A stretch of 64,000 bases of DNA, taken from contig OW121740.1 of NCBI GenBank assembly GCA_933228675.1, positions 52,158,174 to 52,222,173 of the forward strand. The letters are read 5' to 3'. Below the pieces are notes generated by a model. That model had not been told where the DNA came from. It was given only the letters and a program-made list of their open reading frames with translations, and made no database searches. This DNA is from Stomorhina lunata (Eukaryota > Arthropoda > Insecta > Diptera > Rhiniidae). Positions within the stretch are counted from its first letter, which is position 1. Every line of letters begins with the position of its first letter. The position numbers were made by a program, and so were the translations under genes. This document shows, one piece after another, positions 59,096-64,000 of the stretch.

Positions 59096-62000
59096 AAAAT
59101 TTAAATATTTTCTATAGAAAATTTTTAATATTTTCTATAGAAAATTTTTAATATTTTCTATAGAAAATTTTTAATATTTTCTATAGAAAATTTTTAATAT
59201 TTTCTATAGAAAATTTTTAATATTTTCTATAGAAAATTTTTAATATTTTCTATAGAAAATTTTTAATATTTTCTATAGAAAATTTTTAATATTTTCTATA
59301 GAAAATTTTTAATATTTTCTATAGAAAATTTTTAATATTTTCTATAGAAAATTTTTAATATTTTCCATAGAAAATTTTTAATATTTTCTATAGAAAATTT
59401 TTAATATTTTCTATAGAAAATTTTTAATATTTTCTATAGAAAATTTTTAATATTTTCTATAGAAAATTTTTAATATTTTCTATAGAAAATTTTTAATATT
59501 TTCTATAGAAAATTTTTAATATTTTCTATAGAAAATTTTTAATATTTTCTATAGAAAATTTTTAATATTTTCTATAGAAAATTTTTAATATTTTCTATAG
59601 AAAATTTTTAATATTTTCTATAGAAAATTTTTAATATTTTCTATAGAAAATTTTTAATATTTTCTATAGAAAATTTTTAATATTTTCTATAGAAAATTTT
59701 TAATATTTTCTATAGAAAATTTTTAATATTTTCTATAGAAAATTTTTAATATTTTCTATAGAAAATTTTTAATATTTTCTATAGAAAATTTTTAATATTT
59801 TCTATAGAAAATTTTTAATATTTTCTATAGAAAATTTTTAATATTTTCTATAGAAAATTTTTAATATTTTCTATAGAAAATTTTTAATATTTTCTATAGA
59901 AAATTTTTAATATTTTCTATAGAAAATTTTTAATATTTTCTATAGAAAATTTTTAATATTTTCTATAGAAAATTTTTAATATTTTCTATAGAAAATTTTT
60001 AATATTTTCTATAGAAAATTTTTAATATTTTCTATAGAAAATTTTTAATATTTTCTATAGAAAATTTTTAATATTTTCTATAGAAAATTTTTAATATTTT
60101 CTATAGAAAATTTTTAATATTTTCTATAGAAAATTTTTAATATTTTCTATAGAAAATTTTTAATATTTTCTATAGAAAATTTTTAATATTTTCTATAGAA
60201 AATTTTTAATATTTTCTATAGAAAATTTTTAATATTTTCTATAGAAAATTTTTAATATTTTCTATAGAAAATTTTTAATATTTTCTATAGAAAATTTTTA
60301 ATATTTTCTATAGAAAATTTTTAATATTTTCTATAGAAAATTTGAAATATTTTCTATAGAAAATTTCTAATATTTTCTATAGAAAATTTCTAATATTTTC
60401 TATAGAAAATTTCTAATATTTTATATAGAAAATTTCTAATATTTTATATAGAAAATTTCTTATATTTTCTATAGAAAATTTCTAATATTTTCTATAGAAA
60501 ATTTCTAATATTTTATATAGAAAATTTCTAATATTTTCTATAGAAAATTTGAAATATTTTCTATAGAAAATTTGAAATATTTTCTATAGAAAATTTGAAA
60601 TATTTTCTATAGAAAATTTGAAATATTTTCTATAGAAAATTTGAAATATTTTCTATAGAAAATTTGAAATATTTTCTATAGAAAATTTGAAATATTTTCT
60701 ATAGAAAATTTGAAATATTTTCTATAGAAAATTTGAAATATTTTCTATAGAAAATTTGAAATATTTTCTATAGAAAATTTGAAATATTTTCTATAGAAAA
60801 TTTGAAATATTTTCTATAGAAAATTTGAAATATTTTCTATAGAAAATTTGAAATATTTTCTATAGAAAATTTGAAATATTTTCTATAGAAAATTTGAAAT
60901 ATTTTCTACAGAAAATTTGAAATATTTTCTATAGAAAATTTGAAATATTTTCTATAGAAAATTTGAAATATTTTCTATAGAAAATTTGAAATATTTTCTA
61001 TAGAAAATTTGAAATATTTTCTATAGAAAATTTTTAATATTTTCTATAGAAAATTTTTAATATTTTCTATAGAAAATTTTTAATATTTTCTATAGAAAAT
61101 TTTTAATATTTTCTATAGAAAATTTTTAATATTTTCTATAGAAAATTTTTAATATTTTCTATAGAAAATTTTTAATATTTTCTATAGAAAATTTTTAATA
61201 TTTTCTATAGAAAATTTTTAATATTTTCTATAGAAAATTTTTAATATTTTCTATAGAAAATTTTTAATATTTTCTATGGAAAATTTTTAATATTTTCTAT
61301 AGAAAATTTTTAATATTTTCTATAGAAAATTTTTAATATTTTCTATAGAAAATTTTTAATATTTTCTATAGAAAATTTTTAATATTTTCTATAGAAAATT
61401 TTTAATATTTTCTATAGAAAATTTTTAATATTTTCTATAGAAAATTTTTAATATTTTCTAAAGAAAATTTTTAATATTTTCTATAGAAAATTTTTAATAT
61501 TTTCTATAGAAAATTTGAAATATTTTCTATAGAAAATTTCAAATATTTTCTATAGAAAATTTCAAATATTTTCTATAGAAAATTTCAAATATTTTCTATA
61601 GAAAATTTGAAATATTTTCTATAGAAAATTTGAAATATTTTCTATAGAAAATTTGAAATATTTTCTATAGAAAATTTGAAATATTTTCTATAGAAAATTT
61701 GAAATATTTTCTATAGAAAATTTGAAATATTTTCTATAGAAAATTTGAAATATTTTCTATAGAAAATTTGAAATATTTTCTATAGAAAATTTGAAATATT
61801 TTCTATAGGAAATTTGAAATATTTTCTATAGAAAATTTGAAATATTTTCTATAGAAAATTTGAAATATTTTCTATAGAAAATTTCAAATATTTTCTATAG
61901 AAAATTTGAAATATTTTCTATAGAAAATTTGAAATATTTTCTATAGAAAATTTGAAATATTTTCTATAGAAAATTTGAAATATTTTCTATAGAAAATTTG

Positions 62001-64000
62001 AAATATTTTCTATAGAAAATTTGAAATATTTTCTATAGAAAATTTGAAATATTTTCTATAGAAAATTTGAAATATTTTCTATAGAAAATTTGAAATATTT
62101 TCTATAGAAAATTTGAAATATTTTCTATAGAAAATTTGAAATATTTTCTATAGAAAATTTGAAATATTTTCTATAGAAAATTTGAAATATTTTCTATAGA
62201 AAATTTGAAATATTTTCTATAGAAAATTTGAAATATTTTCTATAGAAAATTTGAAATATTTTCTATAGAAAATTTGAAATATTTTCTATAGAAAATTTGA
62301 AATATTTTCTGTAGAAAATTTGAAATATTTTCTATAGAAAATTTGGAATATTTTCTATAGAAAATTTGAAATATTTTCTATAGAAAATTTGAAATATTTT
62401 CTATAGAAAATTTGAAATATTTTCTATAGAAAATTTGAAATATTTTCTATAGAAAATTTGAAATATTTTCTATAGAAAATTTGAAATATTTTCTATAGAA
62501 AATTTGAAATATTTTCTATAGAAAATTTGAAATATTTTCTATAGAAAATTTGAAATATTTTTTATAGAAAATTTGAAATATTTTCTATAGAAAATTTGAA
62601 ATATTTTCTATAGAAAATTTGAAATATTTTCTATAGAAAATTTCTAATATTTTCTATAGAAAATTTCTAATATTTTCTATAGAAAATTTCTAATATTTTA
62701 TATAGAAAATTTCTAATATTTTATATAGAAAATTTCTTATATTTTCTATAGAAAATTTCTAATATTTTCTATAGAAAATTTCTAATATTTTATATAGAAA
62801 ATTTCTAATATTTTCTATAGAAAATTTGAAATATTTTCTATAGAAAATTTGAAATATTTTCTATAGAAAATTTGAAATATTTTCTATAGAAAATTTGAAA
62901 TATTTTCTATAGAAAATTTGAAATATTTTCTATAGAAAATTTGAAATATTTTCTATAGAAAATTTGAAATATTTTCTATAGAAAATTTGAAATATTTTCT
63001 ATAGAAAATTTGAAATATTTTCTATAGAAAATTTGAAATATTTTCTATAGAAAATTTGAAATATTTTCTATAGAAAATTTGAAATATTTTCTATAGAAAA
63101 TTTGAAATATTTTCTATAGAAAATTTGAAATATTTTCTATAGAAAATTTGAAATATTTTCTATAGAAAATTTGAAATATTTTCTATAGAAAATTTGAAAT
63201 ATTTTCTATAGAAAATTTGAAATATTTTCTATAGAAAATTTGAAATATTTTTTATAGAAAATTTGAAATATTTTCTATAGAAAATTTGAAATATTTTCTA
63301 TAGAAAATTTGAAATATTTTCTATAGAAAATTTGAAATATTTTCTACAGAAAATTTGAAATATTTTCTATAGAAAATTTGAAATATTTTCTATAGAAAAT
63401 TTTTAATATTTTCTATAGAAAATTTTTAATATTTTCTATAGAAAATTTTTAATATTTTCTATAGAAAATTTTTAATATTTTCTATAGAAAATTTTTAATA
63501 TTTTCTATAGAAAATTTTTAATATTTTCTATAGAAAATTTTTAATATTTTCTATAGAAAATTTTTAATATTTTCTATAGAAAATTTTTAATATTTTCTAT
63601 AGAAAATTTTTAATATTTTCTAAAGAAAATTTTTAATATTTTCTATAGAAAATTTTTAATATTTTCTATAGAAAATTTTTAATATTTTCTATAGAAAATT
63701 TCAAATATTTTCTATAGAAAATTTCAAATATTTTCTATAGAAAATTTCAAATATTTTCTATAGAAAATTTCAAATATTTTCTATAGAAAATTTGAAATAT
63801 TTTCTATAGAAAATTTGAAATATTTTCTATAGAAAATTTGAAATATTTTCTATAGAAAATTTGAAATATTTTCTATAGAAAATTTGAAATATTTTCTATA
63901 GAAAATTTGAAATATTTTCTATAGAAAATTTGAAATATTTTCTATAGAAAATTTGAAATATTTTCTATAGAAAATTTGAAATATTTTCTATAGAAAATTT
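59096..64000 (+). repeat. Satellite array 5, 23-bp units, continues past window
   Basis: The same core with spacers in blocks: TTTTTAATA (59096-60340), TTTCTAATA with ATATAG variants (60360-60540), TTTGAAATA (60540-61015), TTTTTAATA (61020-61510), TTTGAAATA with some TTTCAAATA (61510-62635). The TTTCTAATA / TTTGAAATA / TTTTTAATA / TTTCAAATA series then repeats to the window end. About 213 units are visible. Confidence 0.96.

Noticed and set aside
51048..64000. Palindromic repeats as a bacterial-type terminator or CRISPR cluster
   Set aside because: Units are head-to-tail 23-mers with no spacers or cas genes, in a fly genome.

Overview
This is AT-rich DNA from a higher dipteran fly, probably a calyptrate (blow fly, flesh fly or house fly group). 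The evidence is spliced genes with short fly-type splice sites, fly-like aquaporins, mariner transposons, and noncoding repeats full of GACAGACGGACAT and 'ATGGGAGCTATGGTCAAAT' blocks that are abundant in fly genomes. No bacterial or viral gene was seen. The species cannot be named from the sequence alone.

The only host genes I can support are three aquaporin-family channels, all on the minus strand and head-to-tail: gene C (49424-45269), gene B (33096-23335) and gene A (12289-6398). All three share one phase-0 intron just before the second NPA box. All three have alanine where classical aquaporins have the histidine of the aromatic/arginine filter. That is the published hallmark of insect entomoglyceroporins (Eglp), so the window looks like an Eglp tandem cluster. 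Gene C is compact apart from a 3.3 kb first intron. Genes A and B have introns of 5.2 and 9.1 kb. Gene A's intron is almost wholly nested transposons. Gene B's intron holds a 5.9 kb satellite block and a second, altered copy of its last exon.

The rest is repeats. Positions 1-5200 hold a mariner fragment, fold-back elements, two tRNA-headed SINEs (one with a 14-bp target duplication) and a (TA)n-linked element. Positions 6800-20940 are a deep nest of four noncoding families (called R1-R4 here), with a dead DD41D mariner, a Tc1-like fragment and a dead non-LTR retrotransposon. Positions 21500-25400 are a tandem duplication carrying the terminal exon and long-inverted-repeat element Y. A fuller Y copy at 39310-41740 has a broken gene of a widespread family I cannot name. 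Positions 35339-36634 are a mariner with an intact transposase. Positions 37147-39253 are a fold-back element with Transib/RAG-like CACAGTG ends.

The most unusual part is satellite DNA. Two inverted arrays (32-bp and 31-bp units, 26684-32538) fill gene B's intron. Three arrays of 23-bp units (51048-54930, 56130-58298, 59096-64000) lie upstream of gene C. Units in both groups are built around palindromes, share the framework TTTTCTAT...AGAAAATTTTT, flip orientation between blocks, and show higher-order duplications that are exact multiples of 23 bp (1978 bp = 86 units; 2277 bp = 99 units). In the 31-bp array both arms of the palindrome change together. Names R1-R4 and Y are labels for this report only.
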